The position numbers were made by a program, and so were the translations under genes. A stretch of DNA of 64,000 bases, from NCBI GenBank assembly GCA_023078555.1, contig CM041198.1, positions 1,407,800-1,471,799 on the forward strand, in the 5' to 3' direction. The DNA comes from Ulva prolifera. Lineage: Eukaryota > Chlorophyta > Ulvophyceae > Ulvales > Ulvaceae. How positions within the stretch are numbered: position 1 is the first letter of the stretch; every line of letters begins with the position of its first letter. The notes beneath the pieces are model-generated. The model searched no databases and was not told where the DNA came from. It saw nothing but the letters and a program-made list of their open reading frames with translations. Shown here one piece after another: positions 34,643-44,832 of the stretch.

Positions 34643-34705
34643 ACCTATTCAATACTCCCGATCAACGCCTCATCTGCACTCATAGACCCTTGAATGCCTC
34701 CGGAG

Positions 34706-34776
34706 TGTGTGTGTATGTTGTTGATTCGGATGAGATTCGCTTTTGGTGTTTGTCTTCTCCCGTTCGCTCTTCTGTA
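34706..34776 (+). mobile_element. LINE-ii tail in GDE gene 5
   Basis: TTGATTCGGATGAGATTCGC, then TTCTCCCGTTCGCTCTTCTG, the LINE-ii 3' end with three or more substitutions. Target duplications are not clear. Confidence 0.65.
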
Positions 34777-35825
34777 CTACCCGACCCGTTTAGTAAACAC
34801 CGCTCCCCAGCCTCCACTGGCGTCCTCGCCGCAATGCATTGAGCCCAATACAGCGTCATCGCAGCCAGCTTCACTGAGCTCTGCAATGAATTCTCGTGCA
34901 TCTCGGCGGCAACATACAGCCGCCGCGGCGGCCGCGTAGCCGGCGCTCGCCTGCTCGCGCGCCCTCGCCTCCGTCCATGCCCCTTGCACCACCAGCTGCC
35001 CGCCGTTCAGCTGCGACTCCGCAGCGGCCACGGCCCGGGTGCAGGGGTGGGCCGACGCCGCGTCGGCTGCGCACGCTGCCGTCATCGCCGCCGCGACGGA
35101 GGCCTGTGGCTGCCTCTATGACGCGCCCCTGCTGGCTGTTGCCGCTGAGGCAGAGTTCATCAGGCTCACTGAGGACATGTTTGCAACGGCTGCGTTGAAA
35201 TGCGCTGAGGCCAACCGGTGTCAGTTCGAGGGTGCGTACATAACCAGCGCGGAGTTCGCATACGCCACCGTCTGGACCAAGGCCATCGCCGAGGCGTTCC
35301 TGAAGCCGACTGCTTCACCAGCGAGGTCACCACCCGCATCGTCGCCGAGATCCGCGGCACGTTCGGGATCGTCAAGGGCTGTGGGCGCAATGACTTCTAC
35401 TGACGCATCAGGCTCCACTCACGGCGCAACTGTGCAAGACGTATGTGGCTACTCTTTCAATTCTGACGGCCTCATGCTTGTACTTGTTTGACCTGGGGTT
35501 TTGACTCAGCGTGTTCGGTGTTCCCCATCTGAGATCAACGTCTAGATCTACGACAGATTGCAATGAGCTCATTGCAGCGTAGCCGGACGCCTTCGTGCTC
35601 AGGCTATGCTTCCGATGACATACATTAACAAGAGAAGACGAGCGTAGAAAGCGTCTGCGCTGCTAGCTGCACGGCTGCCGTGCACGCAAGTCCAAGCAGC
35701 GGCGTACTATACTGTTCAATTCTTGCGCTGTCACTGCGGCCTTTGTCATGCTGCAGGCTGCTGACGGCATCCGGGAGGCACAAGAGCTGCTCCTGAGGCC
35801 GGTGCGGCGCACAAGGCCTGTCTAG

Positions 35826-36260
35826 AATTCAAAAATCTAGCAATGCAGTGCAGAAGTCTAAGGCTTGTGTGTATAGGTTGTGGTGTGGGATAGGCTGAGG
35901 CATTCGCAAACAGTACATCAGGCACCACCCTGCATAGAGATGTGTTACGTGTTGCAGCTGACCTGCGGCTACACTTGAACAAGACTCAGGGATCTCACGA
36001 TGTGGCATACAATAAAACTGGCTGCTGTGCAGTACACGCTCGGTGTACCTGCAAGACCGCTGCCAGTTTGTATGATATGTGTGCACGGTTCTGTGTGTGG
36101 CAATTCTGCGATACTTCAGTGTTGTTCAACCTGGCTGCATGCAGCCTGCTCACCCGCAGATGTGTGCTGGGCTGTACCACACCTTGTACTTGTTCCCTGA
36201 ACAGGGTGCCCATGTCAGACTGTGGCAATCCAGTGGGGGTCCCGCAACATGGACTGGTGG
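35826..36260. other. 3' flank of GDE gene 5
   Basis: It is homologous to the 3' flanks of genes 4 and 7 for the first 110 bp. No gene is seen. The LINE-i target site begins at 36261. Confidence 0.4.
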
Positions 36261-36274
36261 CACATCGGACCTGG

Positions 36275-37619
36275 CCCCGTCCCCCACCATCCCGCAGCCT
36301 GCTCCAGCATGCCCCAACAGCGCGACGCAGTCCCCCGCGGCCGACCACCCCGCAACCTCCCCCGCCCCCGCCGCGGTCGCGCCCGCTCTCTCCCATGGCG
36401 CCCAGGCACCCTCTTCCCTCACGTACGCGGCCGTCCTTGCGTCCTCCTGTGCTGCCACAACGGCGACCGGTGCCGACGCCCCCGCTGGTGCGGCCGCCCC
36501 CCACACCGCGCAGGCGGTGCCGCAAGCACCGCAGCAGTCGGTCCCAGCACCAGCTGCCCCGTCGCCGGCTGTGCCCCGGTCCCACAGACCCGCACAGCGG
36601 GGCGACATCCTCGCCTTCTTCGGTCATCGGCGACGTGTGCGTCACCCACCTGCTGGCTTCCTCGAACGTCAGCGCCGCGGCGCTCCGCGACGGTGCCTCG
36701 GCAGAGGCCGCCGACCGGCGCAAACGCGAAAAGTACGGCCGGGCCGGCGCGGGCGCGTTCACGCTGGTCCCGCTGACGCATGAGACGTACGGCCGTGTTG
36801 GCCCGGCCGCCTTTGCATTCCTCAACAGGCTTGCTGATGTGGCTGCAGGGTCTGGCGCGGGCTCTCGGCGGCGTTTCCTGGAGAACGCAATGCGCGATCT
36901 CTCGACGACGCTCTGTCGTGCAGTGGCGCGCCAGGTGCGCGCCGCAGCTCCGCTGATGGCACGTCACGCGGGCAAGGCAGTTTTGGCGGGACTCACAGTC
37001 CCGTCTGATGACCTCTCGCCGCTTACAGGCCATCCGGCCTGAGCGGTGGGGTGCCCCTCGGGCGCCCTGTCCGCTTGACGCCACCGACCTGTGGCCTCTG
37101 ACTCCAGCTAGGCCGGGTCCGATGGGTGTGCGGGATGCCTTCGTTGACATGTGCAGGGACTGCGGAGACGGCTTGGGCGATGCAATGTCCTGGGTGCGGT
37201 GCGGCGTGGGCCGGCGAGGCTGCGCGGCGGTGGGCCGGGCTGGCGTGGTGTGCTGTGGCTCGGTGGGGTGGGGGTGGGTCTTGGGGCTAGGGCGGCCCCC
37301 GGCAATCGGGCGGCCATGATGGGCGGCCTCTGGCAGCATTGTGTTGGGTTTGGCCCTGTCGTGCGGCGGCGGGCGTTGTGGTGTTGGTGGTTGTGATGTT
37401 GTGTGTCGGCCGTGGGGTCTGTGCGTGCGTGTGTGGGTTTGGGTTTGTGGGTGTGTGGGTGTGTGCTTGGCGGTCTGCGGATCTGTGTCTTTTGCTGCGC
37501 CGGTGATGTGGTTTTTTTTTTGGGCGTGGTGGGTGTCGCGTGCGTGGGTGTCTGTGTGTTTGCTTCGTCTGTTTGCTTCTTTCGCGGTGCTGCCCGCCTT
37601 GCTGCCTTTGTCCTTGTAA
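36275..37619 (+). mobile_element. LINE-i, 5'-truncated, with C-terminal coding region and full 3' UTR
   Basis: The longest LINE-i copy. A 14-bp target duplication, CACATCGGACCTGG, lies at 36261-36274 and 37620-37633. The 5' part codes an Ala/Pro-rich linker and RGDILAFFG. After a one-base frameshift comes GDVCVTHLLASSNVSAAALR, then FTLVPLTHETYGRVGPAAFA, FLNRLADVAAGSG and a Leu-rich end. The stop follows LSPLTGHPA at 37039-37042. The R-G-D...D-V-x-V-T-H pair resembles the metal-binding acidic residues of restriction-like endonuclease domains in non-LTR elements (inference). A T/G-rich 3' UTR of 577 bp ends GCCTTTGTCCTTGTAAC. Reverse transcriptase is missing through truncation. Confidence 0.75.
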
Positions 37620-37658
37620 CACATCGGACCTGGAGTGTCCCTCTTCGTAGCGTAAGCG

Positions 37659-37683
37659 CCCCCCCCCCCCCCCCCCCCCCCCC
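37659..37683. repeat. Poly-C tract (25 bp)
   Basis: A pure C run 26 bp downstream of the LINE-i target duplication. Confidence 0.9.
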
Positions 37684-38498
37684 GGCAGCCAATGAGTGGA
37701 TTGTCATGGAATTCCTCTTCCCTTGGGGAATCCGCTGTGTGCTGTGAGGACTGTCGCCAGTCCCCATGCAGCATGCAGCCGCATTCCACCATATGGATGC
37801 AGGCCTTCAAGTTTGTCCACCATATGCATGCAGGCCTGTATCGTTCTCAGACGGAAGGCGAAGAGGCATGTTAACAATTTAGCCACCTGTCTACCTGTAC
37901 ATATGACTCCTGCCCCCTGCCCCTTGTGTGCCCTCCGCCTTCAAGTTGAAGCCGTCTTTAAGCCGCCCCAGCCCCAGGGCCGCCCCAGCCCCAAAACCCC
38001 ACCCCACCCCCAGAGCCACAGCGCACCCACCCGGGTGGGTCCAAGATAGACAATTGTAGCTACGCCCGGTACACGTTGACCAGCGCAGGCTCAAACTGTT
38101 TCAGATGGTGCATAGGAACTTCACGCACGCCTGCGGGGCTTTGTTTACGCATCTGGGCCGTTCCACGGTAGCCTTTAAACAACTTTGACGATGTGATGTG
38201 ATGGCCGTGGCCTTGTGATGTGATGGCCGCGCAAGCCGTGGCGAACCCCGTGAGTCAAGCCATCCATTGCTGGGGTCGTCAGCCTCTATTGCATACTGCG
38301 ATGTCGTCATGTCGACGAGGACTGCGACAATTCAGCTCCGATGAAAGAAGTATGGTCTTTGCGCACCTAACGACTGCCCTGGGCATGGCATTCAACGCCT
38401 ATAGAAGCGCATTCGCGGCGCTGCCTGCGCCGCTGTAACACATCATCGGTCTGCAGTAGAGACTATCTAAAATACGCGTCTCATTCGTGCAAATCAAT
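37684..38498. other. Duplicated upstream segment of GDE gene 6
   Basis: No gene is seen. From about 38095 it is collinear with 22955 and 33345 (AGATGGTGCATAGGA, GATGTGATGTGATGGC, TCAGCTCCGATGA), the shared upstream block of the later GDE copies. Confidence 0.45.
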
Positions 38499-38766
38499 AT
38501 GTGCGATCCCGGTTGCTGTGCTTCTTCAGCACACACTATCAGCTGCATCCTGCCTGGCTGGTGACTGTACGTTGACATCCCTTGCACCTCATGTCTTGCT
38601 GTTTCATCTGGCAGCGCAACTTGTGTACCATGCAGTTTTGTTTAGGGCAGCATGCTGCAGCCGAGCCAGTCAGTGCCACTGTACTCTGGGTGCTTTGACA
38701 CAAGTTGTCCCCAGCTGGATTTGGTCAGTGGTTTGCAGGATGTGCGCAGCAGCTGCAGTTCACTAG
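38499..38766 (+). pseudogene. GDE-family gene 6, truncated to the signal exon
   Basis: Exon 1 (38499-38560, ATG TGC GAT CCC GGT...) is open, unlike the same exon of genes 4 and 5. It ends at a GTGACT donor. Exon 2 starts at 38739 after GTTTGCAG and joins in frame (TG plus G). The result is a 29-residue peptide ending WMCAAAAVH before TAG (38764-38766). Sequence beyond is unrelated. The rest of the gene was lost, probably in the rearrangement that brought the Copia block beginning 100 bp downstream. Confidence 0.6.
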
Positions 38767-38866
38767 GAGAATGGTGACGTGGTGGTGAGGAAGGTGCGAG
38801 AATGGTTTGAGGAAGAGTGGCGGAGGCCTGGCGGAACCCCGGGAACGGCGAAAGGACCGTTGGCGG

Positions 38867-39215
38867 TGTCGGAAAGGCTATCCTTTGTCAGGTCAGACAC
38901 GCAGTCTTTACGTCAAGTCAGGAGACCAGCATCTCATACCTGCTGCGCACAGAGGTAGAACCAGAGAGATGCAAGGGGAGACAGAGTACAGCTAGTACCG
39001 TGAAACAGTAAGAATAATGGTTACAGATCTCAATGTGCACACTCCTATTTGCACACTGAACACTCAAGGTTACGCCGGGAAACCCTCGCAGGATCTCCCT
39101 CACTACATCGAGACAATCCTGGCTGGCGGCTTACCCCTACACTGGATCCGCGGATCGCCCGTGCATGGGTGCACCTGTCACCACGCTGCTGCCCGCAGGC
39201 GCATGCATTGTGACA
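38867..39215 (-). repeat. 3' LTR of Copia A minus copy
   Basis: 349 bp, starting TGTCACAATGC and ending CCTTTCCGACA on the minus strand. It is homologous to 55997-56353. The 5'-TG...CA-3' ends are present. Confidence 0.85.
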
Positions 39216-39230
39216 CTCCCCCATAAACCC

Positions 39231-40102
39231 TGCTAAGTCTCCACTAGCTAGAGTTTATTACGAACTTCCTGCAAAGCAGGTCCGGGCAGCACTTTGGTAA
39301 ACACATCTGCTAACTGATCAACAGTGCCTACCCATGCTACCTTAAGTTCATCCATCTAGACATATTCCCGCGCTCGCAAGTGGCGCACACGAATGTGCTT
39401 GGATCTGTCAGAGGACACAGCATTCACCGCCAAAATATTGGCACTCTTATTATCACCCCAAGTGGGGTACAGAGTCGGCTTATGTGGGACAAGCTTCACA
39501 TCGAGAAGCAATTGCTTCATCCACATGAGCTCGTTGGCTGTTGCGCTCATCGCAATGAGCTCAGCCTCTGTTGTATCCCCAGCCACTATACTCTGCTTCT
39601 TCGGACGCCAGAGAACACAGTTCCCATACACCCGAATAATCATACCAGACACACTCTTTAGATCCGCAGAATTCGCAAAATCTGCATCTGAAAAAGCCTC
39701 TAGTAAACACCCGTGTCCCTCAGAGCCTACAAATTTTATTCCTAGATTTTTCGTGGACTGTAGGTATCTCAGGACATGTTGCACGGCAGACCAATGTTCC
39801 TTCAGACTACTAGACATGTGCCGGGCCAGGGCATGTGCCACATAGCTCAGGTCAGGTCGTGTCACTCCTGCAATATACTGGATGCTTCCTACATCACTCA
39901 TGAACATGGAATGCTCAGCAGCACTGGCTTTCTCCAGGTCAGGATGCTCTTTCACACTCCTTAGCTTATTGCCGCGGCACTAATGGAGTGGGAGATTTAC
40001 GACAGTCAGACATACTGTACTTGTCCAGCAAGTTCTGGATTTTGTTGCGTTGTGTCATTGTGATTGTTTTGGCCTTTCGATCACGCGTGATCTCAGTGCC
40101 AA
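39231..40102 (-). pseudogene. Copia A minus copy: end of reverse transcriptase and RNase H
   Basis: It encodes GTEITRDRKAKTITMTQRNK, the LSYVAHALARHMSSS region and the RNase H blocks DADFANSADLK, TEAELIAMSA and WGDNKSANILAV. Relative to the plus copy there is CAA to TAA plus a base shift near 39965, a 9-nt insertion (YPT) before WGDNKS, and CGG to TAG after REYV. The protein is broken in at least three places. Confidence 0.8.
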
Positions 40103-40625
40103 TGTGGTGAAACCAGGAGTTTTCAGGAGAATCATAAGCATGGCTCAATAGGAGACTGCTGTGTGAGGGAGCTAGAAGCTAGCATATCAAGAGGTGGTTG
40201 TACGCATGGTTGCTGTACACGTGCTCGACACGATCCCTGAGATAAAGGGACTCAGAAAGCGGGAGCGTTTGTTGTTTTGCACATAGGTAGACATTATGTG
40301 TCTGTGTGCTTTTTTGCATATAAGCCTTGTGTTGACTCCAGTAGGACATCTTGTCTATTGGAGTTAAACACAGGTATGGTGTCCTCTAGCTGACATGCAT
40401 GGATATGTGGTTGGTTTGTGCTTGTGGACACATAGTCTGCTGAGTTGGTATAACTCATCATGTTGAATGCAGGCTGCATGAATCAGTGAGTACTCTAGAG
40501 GGAGATACATTCACAGCAGCTGTGTTCTTTCACAGGTATACTTCTACTTAGTGTATACCTCTGTAATCTTGTCTATTGGAGTTAAACACAGGCTGCATGA
40601 ATCAGTGAGTACTCTAGAGGGAGAT
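40103..40625 (+). repeat. Solo LTR of Copia B, left part (plus orientation)
   Basis: It starts TGTGGTGAAACCAGG, runs through the LTR including the internal 117-bp duplication, and ends at GAGGGAGAT where the second B element entered. The remaining 28 bp are at 44838-44865. It is more diverged from the B LTRs (for example GATCAT versus GATGCT-type changes) than they are from each other. Confidence 0.8.
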
Positions 40626-41172
40626 TGTGAAAGAACACAGCTGCTGTGAGTGTCTCCCTCTAGAGTACTCACAGATTCATGCAGCCTGTGTTTAACTCCA
40701 ATAGACAAGATTACAGAGGTATACACTAAGTAGAAGTATACCTGTGAAAGAACACAGCTGCTGTGAGTGTCTCCCTCTAGAGTACTCACAGATTCATGCA
40801 GCCTGCATTCAACATGCTGAGTTATACCAACTCAGCAGACTATGTGTCCACAAGCACAAACCAACCACATATCCATGCATGTCAGCTAGAGGACACCACA
40901 CCTGTGTTTAACTCCAATAGACAAGATGTCCTACTGGAGTCAACACAAGGCTTATATGCAAACAAGCACACAGACACATAATGTCTACCTATGTGCAAAA
41001 CAACAAACGCTCCCGCTTTCTGAGTCCCTTTATCTCAGGGATCGCGTCGAGCACGTGTACAGCAACCATGCGTACAACCACCTCTTGATATGCTAGCTTC
41101 TAGCTCCCTCACACAGCAGTCTCCTATTGAGCCATGCTTATGATTCTCCTGAAAACTCCTGGTTTCACCACA
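40626..41172 (-). repeat. 3' LTR of Copia B
   Basis: 547 bp, TGTGGTGAAACC to TTCTTTCACA. A stretch beginning CTGCATGAATCTGTGAGTAC and ending at TTTCACA occurs twice, 117 bp apart. The TATA-like CATATAAGCC motif is shared with the Copia A LTR. Confidence 0.9.
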
Positions 41173-41186
41173 GCCCCCCTGAATCA

Positions 41187-44100
41187 TCAGACTGATTCAA
41201 TCTGAGAGATCTGCATTCCCAGCGCCTTTGCTCCTGCCTCCTGCTTCGGGCCTGGAAGCGCCTTGGTGAGGATGTCAGCCTTCATCTCCTCTGTCTTGAC
41301 AAACACTGCTTCAATGTCTCCTTGCATCACACGGTGGCGGACAAAATGAAACGCAATGTCTATGTGCTTTGTCCTACCAGCTGCTCCTGGAGTATGCTGC
41401 TTCATCAAAACAAGGGCGGACTGGTTGTCCCCATACAGTCGAATACGCTGCATCTGCCCACTCAGCTCAGCCATGAGCTTGCGAACCCACAACACCTCCT
41501 TCACCGCTGCAGCTGCTGCCACATACTCAGCCTCACATGTTGAGCAAGCTACCACAGTCTGCAACTTGGATTTCCAGACCACAGGACCACCATGCATGAG
41601 TACAACTGCACCTGAGGTGCTCTTTCTAGAGTCAGGCTCACCAGCGTAATCAGCATCTGTGTATGCCTCTACAGCGGGCATACCACGCTGATACACAATG
41701 CCCCTATCAAGCGTACTAGCAATGTACCGCAGCACACGCTTGGCAGCTTTCCAATGCACATCAGTTGCAGTTGCCACAAAACGACTCAGTACACCACATG
41801 CATATGCAAGATCAGGCCGAGTGTTCACAGTCAGATACAGCAAGGACCCAACAAGCTCAGCGTATGGAGTCTCATCACCGAGAGGAGTGCCTTCATGTCG
41901 CCCCAGATGTGTGTTTGCCTCCAGCGGTGTGGTGACCGCTTTGCTGTCAGACATGCCGAAACGCTCCAGCACATCACGGGCATACTTCGGCTGACCCAAC
42001 CAGATCTGCCCTAGCTCACGGTCCCTCCGAAGCTGCAGACCCAGGAAGTAGGTGACCTTCCCGATGTCCTTGATCTCAAAGGCGCCGGCGATTGCCGCCA
42101 AGGCTGCCTGAACCATCTGCTTCCTGCCGATGATTATACCGTCGTCCACGTAGATCAGAATGTAGACTCGCCGCTGCCCTTTACCTTTGTAGAACATGCA
42201 TGGGTCCGACTCCGATGCAGTGAATCCGAGACGGGTGAGCTCGCTCAGCAGCTTGGCGTGCCAGGCACGCGCAGCCTGCTTCAGCCCATACAGAGCTTTC
42301 CGCAGTCTGTATGTGCGGCCGCCGAATGCCTCCGGCATCCGAACGTACACCTCGTCGGTCGGGTCAAGCTCCCCATTCAGGAAAGCTGTTGCCACATCAA
42401 ACTGATGCAGCTCAAAATCATGCTCCGCAGCGTGTGCGAGCATGACTCGAAATGTCGCTTGCTGAGCAGTGGGAGCAAAAACTTCTTCGAAGTCCATGCC
42501 CTTGCGCTGCAAGCACCCCAGCACTACCAGCCGGGTCTTGTACTTGTCAACTGCTCCAAACGCATCGCGCTTGATTTTGTAGACTGGTTTCATCGGCAGA
42601 ACCCTCTTTCCCATTGGTACTTCAGTCACGAGGTCCAGAACCCCCTTCTCAATGATGGATGTCCACTCTGCGTCCATGGATGCACGCCAGAGCTCCGCAT
42701 CAGGTCGGCCAAGCGCCTCCGCAGTCGTCTTCGGTTCATCTGTCAGCCCGTCCGCAGCGTACGCATACGCATGGGGTTGAAATGCATCAGGTGCACGCCG
42801 CTCCCGTCTGGGGTACCTGTGTGCTGGTATCTCTTCTACGGGTGGCGCGCCCGCATCACCGTCATTGTCGGGGTCTTCACCACCATCGGCGTTGCCGTCA
42901 TCACCAGCATCACCACCACCATCGTCGCCAGCATCTTCATTGCCGTCATCACCAGCATCGTCGTCGGAGTCTTCACCGTCCGAGTCCTCGGCATCACTGG
43001 CAGCTTCCAGTGGTGGCATGTCCGCATACATGTCTGGCTCTCCAAGATTAGGAGCCATCAGGTCTTCACCGGTCTCTGAGCCCACCGGCTCTGCATCTGC
43101 GGGCATCATCTCGCAGTTCATTTCATACACACGCCCACGCTTCTGTCCTGTGAGGATGATGCCTCCTTTAGCGTCCATGATCTCACATCTGTCACCCTTC
43201 TGGGTGCACTCATGAGCTGCTTCAGTTGCCAGGAACCCTGATAGAAGGTTCACTGTCATGCTCGGTACCCATAGCACCGAACGCAGCAGCACCAGGCCCG
43301 CTGGGCCTCCATCCAGCCACACTTCTCCTTCTCCCATGACATCGTGGCACTCACCACCTCCCAGAACCACTCGCTTGGTGCTGCTAGGTCTCATGTCACG
43401 AATCACATTGCGATTGTGTACAATGTGGTGAGAAGATCCGCTGTCGTAGAGCAGAGCATCAGTGCTTGCCCCGGCGGCCATTGCCATCCCCTCGGATGGA
43501 TGTGCAGCTTGTGCAACCATTGCTGCTGCCGGCCGCGGGCGATCCTCAGGCTTCACCTTCGGTTGCCGACAGTCCTTCTGGATGTGGCCTACCTTCCCGC
43601 AGTTGAAACATTTCCGCGTCTCTTTCCGCTTCTTCTGGCCCTCGGCGTTCATCGCCTTGCCATCTCTGTTCCCAGCACTCTGCTGAGAACTCTCCACCAG
43701 TCTGACGGCAGCCTTCAGCTCCTTCATGACCTGGTTGAAGCCTGCGCTCACATGCTGTGTAAGCATCATGACCAGGGACCCCCTCTCTGGAGCCTCCTTT
43801 AGTCCACGCACGAGCGCATTCGCGGCCAGCTGATCCGCTGCCGCGAAGTCGGTGTCTTGAAGCTTCTCAAGAACCTCAAGCACCCTCTCTGCATACCGCG
43901 TGTATGCCTCCGATGAGCCTTGCCGAATGTCATTCAGCTCGCTCACCAAGAGCGGTTGCCGAAGCTCCTGCTCCGCCTCGTATTCAGCACGCACTTGCTG
44001 CCACGCCGCCATGGTGGTGGCTGCACGGTCAATGATGCGCGCCAGACCTCTGTCTTCGACGCAGAGCAGCATCCTGCTCCGGACCTTCGCGTCCGCCATC

Positions 44101-44258
44101 ACTTCCTGTTGTGCAGCCATGTCTGGCTACTCTGTGAGCCAGCCCTCCACTCCCATAGTAGTCAAGGATGCCCGGAACTGTGCAACCCACAGCCGGTAGT
44201 CCCCACCCCGCTTCAGCTTGCGGACGGCATGGAGAGTGCTGCTTCGTTGACCTTCCAT
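41187..44258 (-). CDS. Copia B Gag-Pol polyprotein without integrase, one amber codon
   Basis: The first ATG (44258) opens MEGQRSSTLHAVRK...GDYRLWVAQFRASL. This is the start of a Copia Gag and ends at TAG (44129-44127) after 43 codons. The same frame reopens at ATG 44120 for 977 residues to TGA. In the 977-residue part: Gag capsid region 1-150; CCHC knuckle CFNCGKVGHIQKDC 171-184; protease DSG at 226-228; an acidic Asp/Gly linker about 375-424; reverse transcriptase from about 465 with YVDD at 657-660; RNase H with YTDADYAGEPDSRKSTSG, CEAEYVAAA and YGDNQSAL. The HHCC zinc finger and DDE core expected between protease and reverse transcriptase are absent, with no frameshift. The amber codon may be read through, bypassed by re-initiation, or be a fresh mutation. 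Confidence 0.85.
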
Positions 44259-44273
44259 TGCGCTTAACACAAT

Positions 44274-44285
44274 GAGCCCATAACC
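44274..44285 (-). other. Primer-binding site of Copia B (half-tRNA type)
   Basis: GGTTATGGGCTC directly follows the 5' LTR. It is complementary to the anticodon stem-loop of initiator methionine tRNA (around the CAU anticodon) rather than to a tRNA 3' end. Drosophila copia is known to prime from an internal cut in initiator tRNA at a GGTTATGGGCCC site. Confidence 0.75.
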
Positions 44286-44832
44286 TGTGAAAGAACACAG
44301 CTGCTGTGAGTGTCTCCCTCTAGAGTACTCACAGATTCATGCAGCCTGTGTTTAACTCCAATAGACAAGATTACAGAGGTATACACTAAGTAGAAGTATA
44401 CCTGTGAAAGAACACAGCTGCTGTGAGTGTCTCCCTCTAGAGTACTCACAGATTCATGCAGCCCGCATTCAACATGCTGAGTTATACCAACTCAGCAGAC
44501 TATGTGTCCACAAGCACAAACCAACCACATATCCATGCATGTCAGCTAGAGGACACCACACCTGTGTTTAACTCCAATAGACAAGATGTCCTACTGGAGT
44601 CAACACAAGGCTTATATGCAAACAAGCACACAGACACATAATGTCTACCTATGTGCAAAACAACAAACGCTCCCGCTTTCTGAGTCCCTTTATCTCAGGG
44701 ATCGCGTCGAGCACGTGTACAGCAACCATGCGTACAACCACCTCTTGATATGCTAGCTTCTAGCTCCCTCACACAGCAGTCTCCTATTGAGCCATGCTTA
44801 TGATTCTCCTGAAAACTCCTGGTTTCACCACA
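44286..44832 (-). repeat. 5' LTR of Copia B
   Basis: 547 bp, identical to the 3' LTR except one base. The TATA-like motif is at 44616-44611 on the minus strand. Confidence 0.9.

Larger units (their letters stand above)
33804..35825 (+). pseudogene. GDE-family gene 5, decayed and twice interrupted
   Basis: Exon 1 (ATG TGC GAT CCC) has the same TGA at codon 10 as gene 4. The signal exon starts at 34167 after TGCATGCAG (MCTAAGVGFMMAGAMMAMA). The Gly-X-Glu tract (34320-34500) is frameshifted. A LINE-i tail (34527-34642) and a LINE-ii tail (about 34706-34776) split the gene. The Ala/Cys domain resumes at about 34830 with several frameshifts and ends near GCGRNDFY. A last exon follows CTGCAG at 35757-35825 (AADGIREAQELLLRPVRRTR, then PV and stop). 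It is non-functional as a protein gene. Confidence 0.7.
40626..44832 (-). mobile_element. Complete, young Copia B element lacking integrase
   Basis: 4207 bp. LTRs of 547 bp at 44832-44286 (5') and 41172-40626 (3') differ by a single base that I could find (40803 region, GCCTGC versus GCCCGC). The target duplication is GAGAT. The primer-binding site GGTTATGGGCTC (44285-44274) follows the 5' LTR. A polypurine tract (AGGGGGGC) precedes the 3' LTR at 41180-41173. The internal frame encodes gag, nucleocapsid knuckle, protease, reverse transcriptase and RNase H, but no integrase. It is therefore a recently mobilised, presumably non-autonomous element that borrowed integrase. Confidence 0.85.

Noticed and set aside
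36419-37810. A 463-codon minus-strand frame
   Set aside because: It is antisense to the LINE-i coding end and 3' UTR. The T/G-rich UTR lacks stops on the opposite strand. No family features are seen.
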